The notes under the pieces are model-generated. The model saw only the letters and a list, made by a program, of their open reading frames with translations, searched no databases and had not been told where the DNA came from. A stretch of 64,000 nucleotides of DNA from Patagioenas fasciata (taxonomy: Eukaryota; Chordata; Aves; Columbiformes; Columbidae), in contig NC_092522.1 in NCBI RefSeq assembly GCF_037038585.1, forward strand, positions 49,823,661 to 49,887,660, written 5' to 3'. Shown here in pieces: positions 19,453-32,383 of this stretch. Within the stretch, counting starts at the first letter, position 1; each line of letters starts with the position of its first letter. The position numbers and the translations under genes are program-made.

Positions 19453-22400
19453 GTGAGTAGGGGCGGCGGGGGCGGGAAGCCGGGGTAGTGGGCGAGAGAG
19501 GCCAGAGGGAAGGCTGCAAGCGGGAGGCTTCGGCGTCAGCAGGCTGCGGCGCGCTGCACGTGGAGGCGTGCCCGCCGGCACGCGGGCCACGCGCGGCGGA
19601 AACTGCCCGCTGGGCTCGCGTGTCGCTTCCCGCTGTTCGTGCTTCCCGTTGTTCGTGCTTCCCGCCGTCGTCTCCTCCGGCCCCTCGAGGGCGCCTGCGT
19701 GGCGGCGCTGTCCCGGATGGCCTGTGGCTGCGCTCCGGGGCTTGTACTCGCTGACAGGCAGACCCGAGGGTGGCCTTGTGGTTAGGCGGCTTCAGTGAAG
19801 GTGGAAAACGGTCAGATCGAAATGACAGGTTTTGACTGATGGTTATTCAGCATACTGCACTTTCCAAAATAATCTGTGTGTTCTGGGATGTTCGCTGCTT
19901 TCCCTTCCCATGCCGTCCAGAGTTCATTTTCTTTCACATAACGTTTTCATAATGTAGAAAATAACTTTCTTATAGTGTCTCCTACATATTCTTGGAAACT
20001 TTGCTGCTGCAGGAAAAAAAACGAGTTCACTTTTTTAAGCAGTCTTTTCAACTACTTCTGAATTACTGTTTTCAATTTTTAGTAGGGTTTATGAAGACTT
20101 GTCCCCAGTGGTTATTTTTGACCTTTTTTTTTTTTTTTCTTTTTTTAGCTTTAGATCACCTAGCACCCTGTATTTCAATGTGTGAAAAAACTAAGAATTT
20201 TGGAACGGAGGGATCTGCAAATACATCTTGATCGAGCGTTTGATTTTTATCCGTGATTGTTTCACAATTCCTGTCTCTGGTCCGTATAAAATTGGAAAAC
20301 CTTGTGCTTGAACCAATTATTGAATATTTTGTAAGGAATTAGTTGTATATCATTCAAACTCCCTCTTTGGTTGTTTCCCCAGTTTTGTAGCCCTTGACAT
20401 TTTTAGAATGCTGATAGAACATGAATTAGTTTACTAACCATGAAGCTATAAATGTAACAGATGACTAGAAAGCTTTGTATGAAACCTGTGGTGAATTCCT
20501 TTATGGCTTTATAGCTCTGAGTCATTCAAGCATTTCTTAGACCAAAAATAAAGATAGTAGGCAACCAGATCTTAGAGCTCTATGGCCAGTTATATTTGGG
20601 GAAGTAGTGGTTAGCTCAAGCTGAAAGGTGTACATGTTAGATCTCAGCTTCTGTTATCAACAAGAGACTGTGAAAACACAATGCTGTACAAATTACTGGT
20701 GATAGTAGAAAGAACTCATTAATATCCTTCTCTTTTTTGAGTCCAGCAGTCAGTTAAAATGACTTGTTGCTGTAGAACCTAAACCAACTAAAAATGTACA
20801 CAAAAAACTCTGCAGACATTTCTAAAACTGGAGAGGTCAGCAATTTTCTTAGATAAAAGACAAAGCAATAGAGATCGATTTCTGTTGGCTTTAGATATGC
20901 ATACTGCAAGGAAAAAAATTATTTTTAGTTGCTTTTTCATGGAGGTATAATGTACTGTGTTCAATGGCAGGTATGAATTACATCAAATCCCAGGTAGTCA
21001 AGTCACGTTGTCAAAATTTGTCACTGGTGCATGATAAAAGTGTAAATGGTTTTCTTTGGAGCTCTTTCATGTGGAACTTCAATCTTGTCTTTGTAATCAA
21101 GGATAAGCTGGATACAATAGGACAAGTATCAAGCTTATGACTGCAGCCATATCTCATAAGATTTAGCACATCTTGTAAGCCCAGGTCATCAATTATGGTT
21201 ATTAATTTGGCTTTGATAATCTCTAAGGGAAGCTGGGAGCCAGTAGATGGCACTCGTTCCTCTTAGCGTTTAACCATTTGAAGACTGAAGATCATGATCT
21301 TCTGGAGCTGTGGCATCCCATGTAGAATCAAACACTTAAGTTCCAGTTGCTGTGTTCATCACAAACACCAAACTCTTACAAAAAGAGTAAAGAACAGTGT
21401 AAAAGAAAGAACAAAGAATCACCTTTTCCTACACTGGAATTCTGTCCACCTTTCTTCATGCAGGTCCAGATTGATACCATTTTTCACTTAACTCCTGCCA
21501 GTCTGTTTCCTCTATGTTGTGGGTTATCGTGGTTCAGTTTCAGCCCTAGTCCTAGTTGCTGTTATGTGGTGCCATGTCCTATCATCTCTAACCCTTTCTC
21601 TGTTTCTGGCCATCTAGGAAATGCTCAGAGTAGGAGTACTCCACGAGAGGAACAGGCAATAGCAATAGTTTCTTACTAAGCATGTTATTAAGAAACGCAT
21701 TAGCTTACTTTTTATAAAGTGGAGATGAGCATGTTAAAAGATTGCCAAGGTGAAAAGATTCTTTCATTTGAACCGATCTGAACTCAGCTTCATCTGCGTA
21801 TTGCAGGAAAGCAGTGCTGTCATCTCCAGCTACCAAGAGCTGATTGTTTCTGATAAGGCAATTCTAGTTTTACTTTTTCCTTTTAATCTGGAAGAATAGT
21901 TTTGTTGCTGCACTGACCTTTGGCAAATGTCCTACTCTGTGCAGATAGTGCTGTGCTCTGGCCAGAGATCTGCAAAGTTGGTCAGCATCACTCCACTGAC
22001 AACATAAAATAGTCAAGTACAGAATGTCACTCAATATCCTTCACAAACTTTCACAAGCAGTGTTATAGTGAGTTCAGTGGTGTTGCGAGTCATCTTAACT
22101 TGAAAATAATGACAGTGTAGAAATTTTCTCCACTTTAGAAAATACAATGTGAAACATCATTTATCAGGTTATTTACAAAACTTAGACGTCTAAAAATTTA
22201 TGAAAAGCTGAAGGTATTTAAGAAAAATTGGAGATCTGAAGTGAAATTAGAGAGTGTGATCACTCAGCCTGAGAACAGTTTACATCTATCTTTGTGTAAT
22301 TAGAGCATTGAGTGCTGCAACTCCTTTGTAGCTTAAGGGAGAAAAAGTGAAAAGTACATAGAAAGTTTGTATAGTGATACTGAAAGTGAGACCAATGTAC

Positions 22401-25400
22401 ATCATCTAAATATTTTGTTGTTGAAGCTTTGGAATACTTGTGTTTCATTCTCATTTTCAAGTAGTACAAAAAAATATGGACAAATTATGGAAAAAAAAAA
22501 ACAACCCAGCCCAACATTTGTTCAATATGATATGTAACAAAAATGGTTTCTTATTTCAGCCACTGAAAATTAAGAACAAGCAGAATATTGCCAAGGTCAT
22601 CACTGCATCATGCTAACCTACAGACTTGTCCCAGTCCTAGTTTAAAGTTATTCTCGATAAATTCATCAGTCTGCATCTAAAAGATCTTTGCCATTCTCAG
22701 GATGTTCCTGTCATTCAAAACTTTTCAGAGCATCACATTGAGGTTGAAGAAGCTAAGTTCTCCTAACAGCATCGTTTATCTGATTCTACATTTATTTTTA
22801 GGATGTGTTTAACCTCATCTGGGCCTGATTTTCAGGTGGAAGATTTAAATTTGAATGCCTGAGCAAAATACCATGATTTTGTATTGTGTTTTCAATCTGT
22901 TGAAGAGAAGAATAGATTTTTTGCCAGAGGCAAATACTAAAAGCTTCCTTGAGGAAACATCTTTTTCCAGCCCACAATATTAGAATACAGTTTTGGAAAT
23001 TCAGCCTAATATTCATGGTGCTGCTTCAGCTTAGTTCCTGCAGCATTTGTTATTGCTCTTAAGATAATTAAATGTTTCTTTGAGGTCCATATTTTAATTT
23101 TAGTGCAGACAAGCATTAAAGATTTCACAAGTGTTGTCATCCTCTCTGGAAATAAATTTGCAATGGATACTGAAGAAGCTAAATAAACTTTTTTATCTCA
23201 AACATAGAAGTCCACTCAATACCGTGAAACTTAGGATGGAAAGGTCATGTCTTTTGATGAGAGCTCTGCAAGGTGGCTAAGTGCCACAAATTCTTTGAGT
23301 TCTGTAACTTTTTTTTAGTCTGTTTTGTTTAATCAAGGCCGGTTTTCACAGAACCCTAGCCCAGTCCTCTGGTATTGCGCATTCCTTCTTGCCCCAGATT
23401 CGCATTTGGTGAAGGAACCTATTTCTACACCATATTTTGCTGTGGAAGTGCAATTACAAGAGACAGGTGGACTGTTGCTCCTTTAAAAGAACTTGAAGGT
23501 ACATAAGAACAGGTAATAAAATTCTGAGGACAGTCACCTACTCAGGGAGACTTGTTCAATATGCTTTCCCTTCAGCATGACAACTTGGGGGCGGTGGGAT
23601 AATTGTGGGGGTGTGCAGGTGTGTTAGGATTGGGGAGGGGGGGAAAAAACAGCTAACCTGAAATAAATTCTGCAAAGTGCAATGAATATAAAAGGAAATC
23701 AGCACATCTGGCTTATTCAAAAATAGAAGGAAAACCATGCAAATTGTTTTTAATTTGGTTTTAAATTGTATATATGTTGTGTTAATCATTCTAGACCTTA
23801 ACAAAGGGGAAATAAATTATTTGTTGCAATATGTACAACACAGTCAGGATACCCCTTGTGTTTTGTAATAAGAAGGCCAAATTGCCTGAGCAGTGCACAC
23901 TTCATTTAGCTTTTCTGCAATTAAAAAATAATTGAAAAGCTTTTTTATTGCAGCAAGGCAGAGAGACTGTAAATGCTTTGAATGCAAAGCATTTAGGTGG
24001 TGAGGTGATTAATCTGCCAAGAGTACAAAGATAATCCTGGAAAATAGTGTGTTGTTTTTCTTACTTATATAACTCAATCTACAGACCAACTCACTACTGG
24101 AATACGTATCGTATAGGAAAAATTATAAAACAATATTTTTAATTTCAATTTTCTGAAATGGAATGCATCTGAAACTGGGGTGTTTTGTTTTTCAGCTTAT
24201 TGTGATACTTGGCCACACCCCTAATAAAGAACCCATTTCTGAAAGCACAGCTAATTACATTTTATTGTTTAAGGGTGCAACTGGGATTAAGAGCGCTCTT
24301 GCAAGATGAGGGGTTTGTGTTAGTTTGCCCTATGAACCTGTGTAAATGGACCTGTGTTCATGCTGAAGCTATGTAAATGTTATTAAAATTTACTATATAT
24401 GTAGTCCAGCAAAAAATTGTAGCTTAATTTTGCCAAACTCCAAATCCTGGACAAAGAGTACTAAAATGAGACTGTTTCACTGATGTTTCTGAAGTCCAGA
24501 CTTTTGCAAATATATTCCTGGTGCAGTTTTCATTGTAGTTTTAGTTCAGGATGAAGCTTAGTTATTGAATGTGTATTTTTATTTTCTGTTGTGTCCTATG
24601 GTATCCTCTTAAAGCACATTTTTCCCTTCCACCACCCCCATCTCAAAATACTTTTACTTTAAAATTCAGTTATGTCTTAATGTTGGAGAGAGCACTCTAA
24701 ACAAGTCACGTTCATATACTTTAGGAATTTTGTCCTTCAGTGACAGTAGATATTTCCTCAAATATTTGTACGCTGTATTGTATTTGGCATATGTTTGTGA
24801 ACTCTGTTCACAGTTGAGTATCTTTGATGAACAAAGAAGAGGTATATCTTTTGAGTAGTGTTTTATGAAAGGCTGATAAACATGCAGTCAGAATTAACAT
24901 TTTAGTACTTCTTTTGTCTTATTTAATACAATTGTGATGTTAAAACATGTTACTTACTATTGTTTTGGATTGCTTTGATCAGACACAATCTGATACACTA
25001 CACTATGAAGAACATGGCTGTACTTGCTTTTGAAGATTTTTTTTTTCTTAAAACTACCTTTGCTCATTTTTTTAAGATAACTAAGCTGATTTCTAAGTTA
25101 TGAAAATTGAAGTTTGGTTTTGTTTATTTTTTTGGAAACAACAGACAAGCATAGTCAAATATTCCTAAACATTTGATTAGTCAATTCCTAAACTAATATC
25201 CATTTAAATTCATTAGAATATTGAAATATGTTTGACACCCTTTTTTAGGAAAGCACAATATCTATTGGACTTCTGTGTGTCAGTATCAAACATTCCTAAT
25301 TTTCCTTAAATTTACCAATTTAGAAGAAGATGCGTTAGTAGAATTTATGGTGTCAAGATTGACATTTGTCTTCTGCAACATAATCTGAAAGTACCTTTTA

Positions 25401-28400
25401 ATTAAAGTAACATCTATTTTTTTAAGGAAAGTTACCAGTTATTTCCTGTTTCTGATGTCCGTTACATATTTAAGGAAGAAATTAAGAACTGGTTAAAAAC
25501 ATAGAGATATCCAGTTACTTATTTCTGTCATTTTAGAACTGGTTATGATAAATGAGGCATTTGAGAAAGCCCAAAGAAGATTGAAAAAGCTGCGGTTTGT
25601 TGAAGGTGCCTCCTTCAGTCACACTGAACAGGCCCTTGGCTGCAGCTGTGCACAACTGCAGTGGGGAATCAGACATGAGCACCATTATTGTAGTTCACCC
25701 TAAACTGCCTGACTAAAATCTTATAGGTAAGTGCGCAAGTGGTTCTCCATAGATGAGCTGCTCATACTGACCTTCTCTGAAAGTGTTAGTGATTATTGAT
25801 GTCTGTAAAGTTACATGACTGTAACTAGGAAAAGCTATCAAGTTAAACCTATGTGCACTTAAACTGCCTTGATCCTTGCTTGCAGTGATTTTGCTGAAGT
25901 CAGGCTCTAGTCACAAGTTTCCTTCCTAGGCATTTAAGGTTAGTGTCAGATGTTTCAGTCGTACTGCTGGAAAAAAAAAAAAAATCAAAAAATACCAGGT
26001 ATGGGGAAAATTTCATCCTAGAGGGTCTACTCATTCTGTAATGTTCTCATGGTCATCTTCAACTGTCATCTTCATTTTCTCCAATTAGTCTATGGCAGTG
26101 CACACACAAGTCTTTTCCAGTAAGGTGGTTTGTAGGTCTCACAAGTCCCCGAACGGATTCTTGCTGGCTAGGTCACTGGCTGGATAAGCACAGAGGACTT
26201 CTTCATACAGTTGAGACTCAAATAGAAAATAAATACATTAAGAATAGGGCTGTCATCTGCCTCTGCAAGACAGGTGGATATTAACATGTGTGTCTGTGTG
26301 TGAGAAGTCCTTGAAGATGGCTGCTCTTTTGTGATACAGCAGATTTTCTGTTGAAGTAAACCGAGAGAAATAGGATCCTTAAATAATTGGTGGTGGTATG
26401 CTAAAATACTGAATTAAACATAATTCTCACATCTACAGAAGATTTGATTGAGGCTGCCAGAAGCTGTGGAGCAGAAGACCCATTCATATGGGTGACACCA
26501 CTATTTGTGTATTCATGTGTAGCAATCTCCTCGTGTATTTGCAGTAGAATTTCTGTATTGTTTGTTTTGCCTGAAAGCTTGATCTGATATATTAATATTT
26601 TGGTTGTCTAAAATTCATGTCAGCTGTCATTGAAAATTTTTCAGTACCTCTTAACTGCAAGTTTTTTGATCAGTGTTTGGTTGGGACCCTCCGCCTGAAA
26701 AGATTGTTCTTTACTCTTCTGAGAAAGACTTTTGATACTGGTCAAAAATGTTCTGTTGTAGGGAAATTTGAAAGCATAATAAATCCTGAGGTATGTAGGA
26801 TACCCTTCATCTAACCTTTATGATACCCATTGTGTTAAAGAGTAATCTTCTTTTCTATGTGTTTGTTCAGTGCTTGTGTGAATAAGCCTATAAAAAATTA
26901 ATTTGACATATGTAAATTACCACCTATAAGACTATCTGTTCGTGATTTCCCTGTAGATAGAAGTGAAGCAAGACACTGCCTTTAATTATAGTTGCAATTT
27001 CTTTTTCACTCTATTAAATCCTGTAGGTGTGGTCTTCTGTTAATTATGTCCTTTCTTCCATCTCACTCACTTTAATTACTTTAATTTGAAGCCTATAAAA
27101 CTATTGGTTGAGTGAATTTTTGAATTCATTACCTTCCTTACATTCATTACATTCCTTAGACACTCTATTCAACCTATGCATTTGTTTGAATGTTTTTCTT
27201 GATATAAATGTTGGACTTTTTAGTCAATTTCCTGGTGAAATTTAGTAGTCTCAAATTCTCCAATAGTAATTCTGTAAATAGCATGGCAAAATGCTATAAA
27301 ATTGAAAAAAGTCTTTTTATTCTTTCGTGAGAGTTTGTCTGTGGGTCTCTGTGGTCTAATGCTGCATTTTTTATTGTAAGAGCATTTCAGAAAGCTGTGT
27401 GCGTAGATTTATCTTCCAGCAGCGTACAGCCATGCAGTCTGTAAGGTGGAAATAATGATCGTTTCTGTGACGGTTGTACTAGAATCATGGAATTATAGAA
27501 TGTCCTGAGTTTGGAAGGGACTCACAAGGATCATGGAGTCCAACTCCTGTCCCTGCATACGCAGCTGATGTGAAGGCCCAGGGGTGCAGGATTAGCTGAG
27601 GGAGGGTGGGAGGAAACAAGCATCTGAACTGGAGGATCAGCAGCAGGAGAAAGCTGACCCATTGGAGAGCATCCTTTTGCCAGTGCACTTGTTTGAGCTC
27701 AAGTGGTTACTGTGATCAACTAGTGCTGCCCCTCAGCTCTCTGCTAAAAGATTTTTCCCCCTCATGTCTTTCGCATGAGCCTTTTGTAAGACTGTTATTT
27801 AACCATCCTATTCACACTTACTATTATAGCCTTTTTTAGCCCTTGTCATTTAACTCAAGTCAAGGAGGGATCACCACTGCAGGTAAGTCAATAAATCTGA
27901 AGGCGGCTGATGACAAGCAGTCCTCAGCGGTCTGGGTGAAATAACCTGTGTAGCAGGCACAGTGGGAACCAGCAGATGTCTTGGAGAAGTAATGGTCTAA
28001 TCTTATCACTGTTCAGTGGCAACTTTTGACTCTTTGGCTGTATCTGTGTGTGTGAAATTTGCGTTATCAGTATTCTGGATATACTGGTGTTTGTCCAATA
28101 ATGGAAAATAATTTTAAACATCTAGACAATTTACCAGTACCAAGGAAAAACGCAACAGTGAAAAAACATTTTCTGTCTTCTTGAAAGGAAGAAAAAGGTA
28201 GGATAGGAGAATAACACATCTCTGAAAAGAAGGGATAGAACAAATTAATTTTCTTTCCAAAAAATACCCAGTAGATGAGCCATAATCATTTAACCTTTAA
28301 CAAAATACTGGTGCATTTCTTGATTCTTGGGTAGGTAGGTTGTTTGTTTGGTTTGGGGTTTTTTTGTGCTGTGTTTTGGTTTTTTGTTTGTTCGGGGTTT

Positions 28401-31400
28401 TTTGCATCTGTAGGGCACAAAGTTTCCATAGTTTGTTATCCGTGTCAATCTGAAGCCTGTAAAAATCAATAATGTATATTTATGTTTGATGAGGGAAGTG
28501 TGTGTCAACTGAGGGGAAGCAACAAAAAACCTTTTGAAAATGAAGATTACATTAAGGAAAGACTAGTAAGAATTGAATAGCTAGTTTGGATTTATGCAGT
28601 TGTGCTAAGATTAGAGGAACATTTCATAAACTCTTGCTTTTTTTTTTTTCCTAATTCTTGTTATTTTGTGACTTTCAGAAATCCTGCCAGAAACCTGTGG
28701 ATAAATACATTGAGTATGATCCTGTTATCATCTTAATTAATGCTATTTTATGTAAAGCACAAGCATACAGGCACATTCTTTTCAATACAAAGATAAATGT
28801 AAGTTGCTATGCCCCTATCCTGTGTTATTTTTTGGTTAAAGATATATTTAGGTTGGGTAAACTGATTGTAATAGTTGTAAGATTTTAGGGAATGTTCTCC
28901 TGCCCTTACACGGGTTCCAGCAAGTTGGAGCAGTTACAGCATGAATGGAACACATGAAATCTCAAACTCCAGCTGTTACTAAGAAAGTTACTGTCTCCAC
29001 AGTAGTGATGCCATGACAGCAGCAAATGCAGCCATCATCTTACATCTTAAAAAAAAGAGAAGGATGTATATGGAACTGTCCATGCAGTTTTCTACACCCT
29101 CTAATTTGCCTGTCATATTAATTACTGTTAAAAGGATGATATGCTAAACTACATTGGTTGGAAACAATTCTGAAATGAGCTATACTACTAGAACATACTA
29201 TATTAAAAATACGATGCAAATTAAACCTTTCTCATTAGTTTCTTCCTGCCCTCAAAACTATAGCAAAAGATGGTGGCTTTCACATGAAGCATTGTTGATG
29301 CAGAGTTACATAGTCAGCTTAGTTGTGCTGGCATGGCTGGAGTGTGGAGGTGTAGCTTTTCTGACGGAGTTGCATATTTTTACTTTAAGAACTGATTTCC
29401 CAGGAAAGGGAAGCTAATTTAGAGCAAACTATCAACTCATAAGTGTATGCTGTGTTCTTGTTGATATCTCTTGGCCAGTCCAGTGTTAAGCAATCTAGAT
29501 AAATATACTTGCCTTGTCTTTCAAGCATAAACCTGACTATAGATTTTTAATTAATTCAGTGCTTCTAGAGACTGCTAATGATGTTTTCCATTATGCTTCT
29601 GGAAGAACTATTCCATGTACGTGCAATTGGCACAACTAGTTTCTGATGAATAAAGTAAAATCCACACGCAGAAATTGCATTGATTTATTTAAGTTTTTAT
29701 AAAATCAGAATTCACCGCACATACACATGGGCTTATAGGCTGTTAAATTGGAAGCATGCTAATTATGGAGCCTCATGAGGTCATTTTTGCAGTCACTTCA
29801 GTGTGTATTTTAAAGTTTTGTTCGGTTATATTGCTCCATTTATTTTTGGTTCATCACTATTATCTGAACTAAGAACTGTTTTTGGCATAACTACACCACC
29901 AGTTTCTTATAATGGATATTGTCCCAGGGGAAAAACAAGGCTATTTAAACCAGTTCACTGAATGGAGTAGTTGCCCTTAAACTGAAAATTGTGATAGTGT
30001 AATTCTGCTAGCTATGGCACAATTTTGTTTTTACATTCCTAACTGAAACAGCCTTCCCAATTTTTAAAAAGTATCGAGCAGGCTTTAGAGACCCAGTTAC
30101 ATACCTTCTTCTGTGTGGAACTGTTCATGCAGTTTTCTACACCCTCTAATTTGCCTGTCATGTTAATTGATATTAAAAGGATCATGTGCTAAACTAGTGT
30201 CTCAGAAGAAGTAATTTGCTTATATTTCTAAACAAAAAGAAAGAACCTACAGAGCTTGTTTGTGTAGAGATGTTGAAATGTATTTTAAATACCACTTTCA
30301 TACTAATCCTTTATGCTGTTTTAATCCTGATGCTTTTATTATTCTTTCATTTACAAGATTCATGGGAAGCTCTGCATATTTTGTTTGCTCTGTGAAGCTT
30401 ATCTCAGGTGGTTGCAACTACAGGATTCAAGCCAAAATACAGATCCTGATGACTTAATCAGATATGCCAAGGAATGGGATTTTTATAGAATGTTTGGTAT
30501 AGCTTCTTTAGGTAAGATTGATGATTAATTCCTGTCACTATCTACTCTTTAAGCACTGAATAACTCAATGACTCTTTCAACAAGCCCATACTGCAAAAAA
30601 TTAATCCAGAATGGATGTCATATCCAACCCTGTATGGTTAAATGATTATGCACATACTTTCTAATTTGCCTTCATTTAATGCAAATGTGTATTTTGATCC
30701 TGATTACAGTTCAGACTGATATGATCAGCATAAGATATCAAAACACTGAAAAGTGGTACTATCCAGAAATATTCATCTGAATCCATTTATGTAAATTGAA
30801 GACGGGTGTAGAGCTCAGCCTTAGTCCGTATTTCATGTTGACTTCAAGGTTTATTACCCACTTTTGTTCTCATGCTTTTTCTGGTGATAGTGTTTAAATC
30901 AAGCCTGCAGACTAAAATGAGTATTTCCCTTAGACATTCAGAGTTTAACTTAAGTCACTTATTGTCTAATGTTGCTCTAAGTAGGTTTTCATAACATGTC
31001 AGTAAAAATGCTGGAACTCATTCTTCAGAAGTAATTAATCAGTTACGATTGTTGTGAGAGTTGCTTTGACATCTGCATTAATTCCAGTGTTACACGGGGA
31101 TGCAGCATCAAAAAAAGTCCAATAGTTCAATGATAGTTTCACCCTGGTGTTCTTTCTCATGCTGGATGGAAAGGGTTCATTGCTGGTGACCTTTTCAAAG
31201 ATGACAAGTATCGATTTTTATTTTACAGACTAGCAGACAGTTGGAAAAACCCTCTCCTTTTTTTAAAAAAGGAAAAGTAAAGAGGATATTATGCTAAACT
31301 TCCTGTGCTGTATGGTGCCAAAAATTACGAGTATGATAATCCTACAGTTAAAATTGTGTGATAGAATTATTCTGAATGTCATGATACTTACTTGCCTATT

Positions 31401-32383
31401 AAAATGAACACAGGAAGTGGAGGACGTGTTTGTATTTGCATCTGTCCTAAACAGCAGTGGCTCAGTTGCATTTGAGACAATGTCTTTCACTGAAATTTAT
31501 CCAAAAAGGACTTGATTTTGGTGCTTCATTCTTTCTCCTCAACTCCTCTTATTTCCTTATTTCCTCTTAGAACAAACTTCATTTTTAGTTGGCATTTTCA
31601 TTACTTTATGGTGGATGAGACCTGAGATGCTGAAAACAAAGTCTGACTTCATTTTACTTCTCAAAGCACTGCTGTTGTCCAGCTATGGAAAGCTTTTGCT
31701 AATTCCAGCTGTTATTTGGGAGCATGACTACACACCTTTGTGCCTTGCATTTATAAAAGTGTTTGTTTTGATATCAAACTCTCAGGCAATTAGAGGTAAG
31801 TTTTTGCATTTTTATTATTACAACATTTGTACAGAATGGCTTTGACAGAATGCAGCTGTTACAGAAGTCATTGTTTTTGATATATTTTTAAAGTGGTATC
31901 AAATACATGACTAAAGTAGTTCTCGATTAAAACTGTGCTATTTAGACTTTAACAGAAAGTCAATGAAACAAAACACCTTATTTAAAAAAGGAAAAGCACC
32001 TCTTATCTCACTGTCTTATCTGTGTATGTGCTGTATTATATCCATCAGATCCATCAGTTAGAACTTAAGACAACTCATCAAAGATCATTGAAACATAAAA
32101 TAGAATTATTTCTGTGTTTGGAAAATGAAAATTTCATGTTAATTTAATGAATGGCTTTGGAATGCAGACTTCTAACAGATTTATGGGATTTCTTACATGC
32201 ACAAATTAATATCAATACTTACATGGTTTCTATGATCTTCTTAAATGGTAACTGATAAATCTGTTTTGTTTTGCAGTTACCTTGAACTTGAACCGAATGC
32301 TCCCTTGGCTGGCCATCTTCTTTGGATTAATTTTGGAAAATGGTGTGGTCTGCTTGTTCCAGAAAATGGGATGGGATATTTGA
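19354..32383 (+). CDS. ARV1: ARV1, ER membrane lipid-homeostasis protein (complete, five exons)
   Basis: CDS pieces: 19354-19452, 28679-28798, 30358-30511, 31571-31795 and 32277-32383, totalling 234 codons plus stop, with AG/GT junctions throughout. ARV1 acts in the endoplasmic reticulum in sterol trafficking and GPI-anchor synthesis. The N-terminal ARV1 homology domain has a zinc-ribbon-like pair CIEC (9-12) and CKSC (33-36), then [20 protein letters not shown] (38-57) and the FNTKIN/HGKLC segment. Hydrophobic stretches lie at about 125-140, 150-174 and 208-228. The start ATG has a good Kozak context (G at -3, G at +4). Human ARV1 (about 271 residues) has a longer N-terminus before YRCIEC and ends about 12 residues later than this protein, which stops after MGWDI. 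Confidence 0.96.
23970..23995. repeat. Perfect 11-bp inverted repeat, 4-nt loop
   Basis: TAAATGCTTTG, spacer AATG, CAAAGCATTTA. The two arms are exact complements. Confidence 0.8.
27481..27565 (-). mobile_element. CR1 LINE 3' tail fragment
   Basis: Plus-strand text AGAATCATGGAATTATAGAA, then TTTGGAAGGGACTCACAAGG and ATCATGGAGTCCAACTCCTG. This is the reverse complement of the CR1 3' end, so the element is on the minus strand and severely 5'-truncated. Confidence 0.8.
28679..28798 (+). CDS. ARV1: ARV1 exon 2
   Basis: 40 codons from [15 protein letters not shown] to [10 protein letters not shown], phase 0 at both ends. Acceptor TTTCAG, donor GTAAGT. Confidence 0.95.
29071..29151 (+). repeat. 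81-bp direct repeat, copy 1
   Basis: Begins TGGAACTGTCCATGCAGTTT, ends ATATGCTAAACTA. It aligns without gaps to 30116-30196 with 7 mismatches (91% identity). Confidence 0.9.
30116..30196 (+). repeat. 81-bp direct repeat, copy 2
   Basis: Begins TGGAACTGTTCATGCAGTTT, ends ATGTGCTAAACTA; 1,045 bp downstream of copy 1. Flanking bases are not clearly similar, so the unit is about 81 bp. Confidence 0.9.
30358..30511 (+). CDS. ARV1: ARV1 exon 3
   Basis: 154 bp coding [18 protein letters not shown] through [16 protein letters not shown]. Acceptor TTACAAG, donor GTAAGA; ends in phase 1. Confidence 0.94.
30512..31570 (+). other. ARV1 intron 3
   Basis: A/T-rich. A short echo of the intron 2 repeat end (GGATATTATGCTAAACT, about 31284-31300) is the only structure seen. 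Confidence 0.8.
31571..31795 (+). CDS. ARV1: ARV1 exon 4
   Basis: 225 bp coding [36 protein letters not shown] and AVIWEHDY, the main membrane-spanning part. Acceptor CTCTTAG, donor GTAAGT; phase 1 at both ends. Confidence 0.95.
31796..32276 (+). other. ARV1 intron 4
   Basis: 481 bp, no recognisable element. Confidence 0.85.
32277..32383 (+). CDS. ARV1: ARV1 exon 5 with stop
   Basis: Acceptor TTTTGCAG. Codes [16 protein letters not shown] and [18 protein letters not shown], then TGA at 32381-32383. The frame stays open for 54 more codons beyond this stop. Confidence 0.92.

Larger units (their letters stand above)
18430..19780. promoter_or_regulatory. CpG island over the TTC13/ARV1 start
   Basis: Abrupt shift from A/T-rich introns to G/C-rich, CpG-dense sequence covering both first exons. 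Long open frames on both strands here are a by-product of few A/T-rich stop codons. Confidence 0.9.
19453..28678 (+). other. ARV1 intron 1
   Basis: 9.2 kb. The first 300 bp are CpG island. Beyond that it is A/T-rich, with one CR1 tail (27481-27565) and a perfect short inverted repeat (23970-23995). A G-rich run lies near 23587-23645. No other gene recognised. Confidence 0.85.
28799..30357 (+). other. ARV1 intron 2
   Basis: Contains two copies of an 81-bp direct repeat (29071-29151 and 30116-30196). Otherwise A/T-rich with nothing recognised. Confidence 0.85.

Noticed and set aside
18434-19590. Open frames of 160-297 codons on both strands around the TTC13/ARV1 start
   Set aside because: CpG-island composition leaves few stop codons. 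The frames overlap real exons of TTC13 and ARV1 in other frames and show only Ala/Pro/Arg/Gly-rich text.
26617-26814. 65-codon frame in ARV1 intron 1 as a possible extra exon
   Set aside because: ARV1 exon 1 and exon 2 join in phase without it, and the sequence has no similarity to ARV1.
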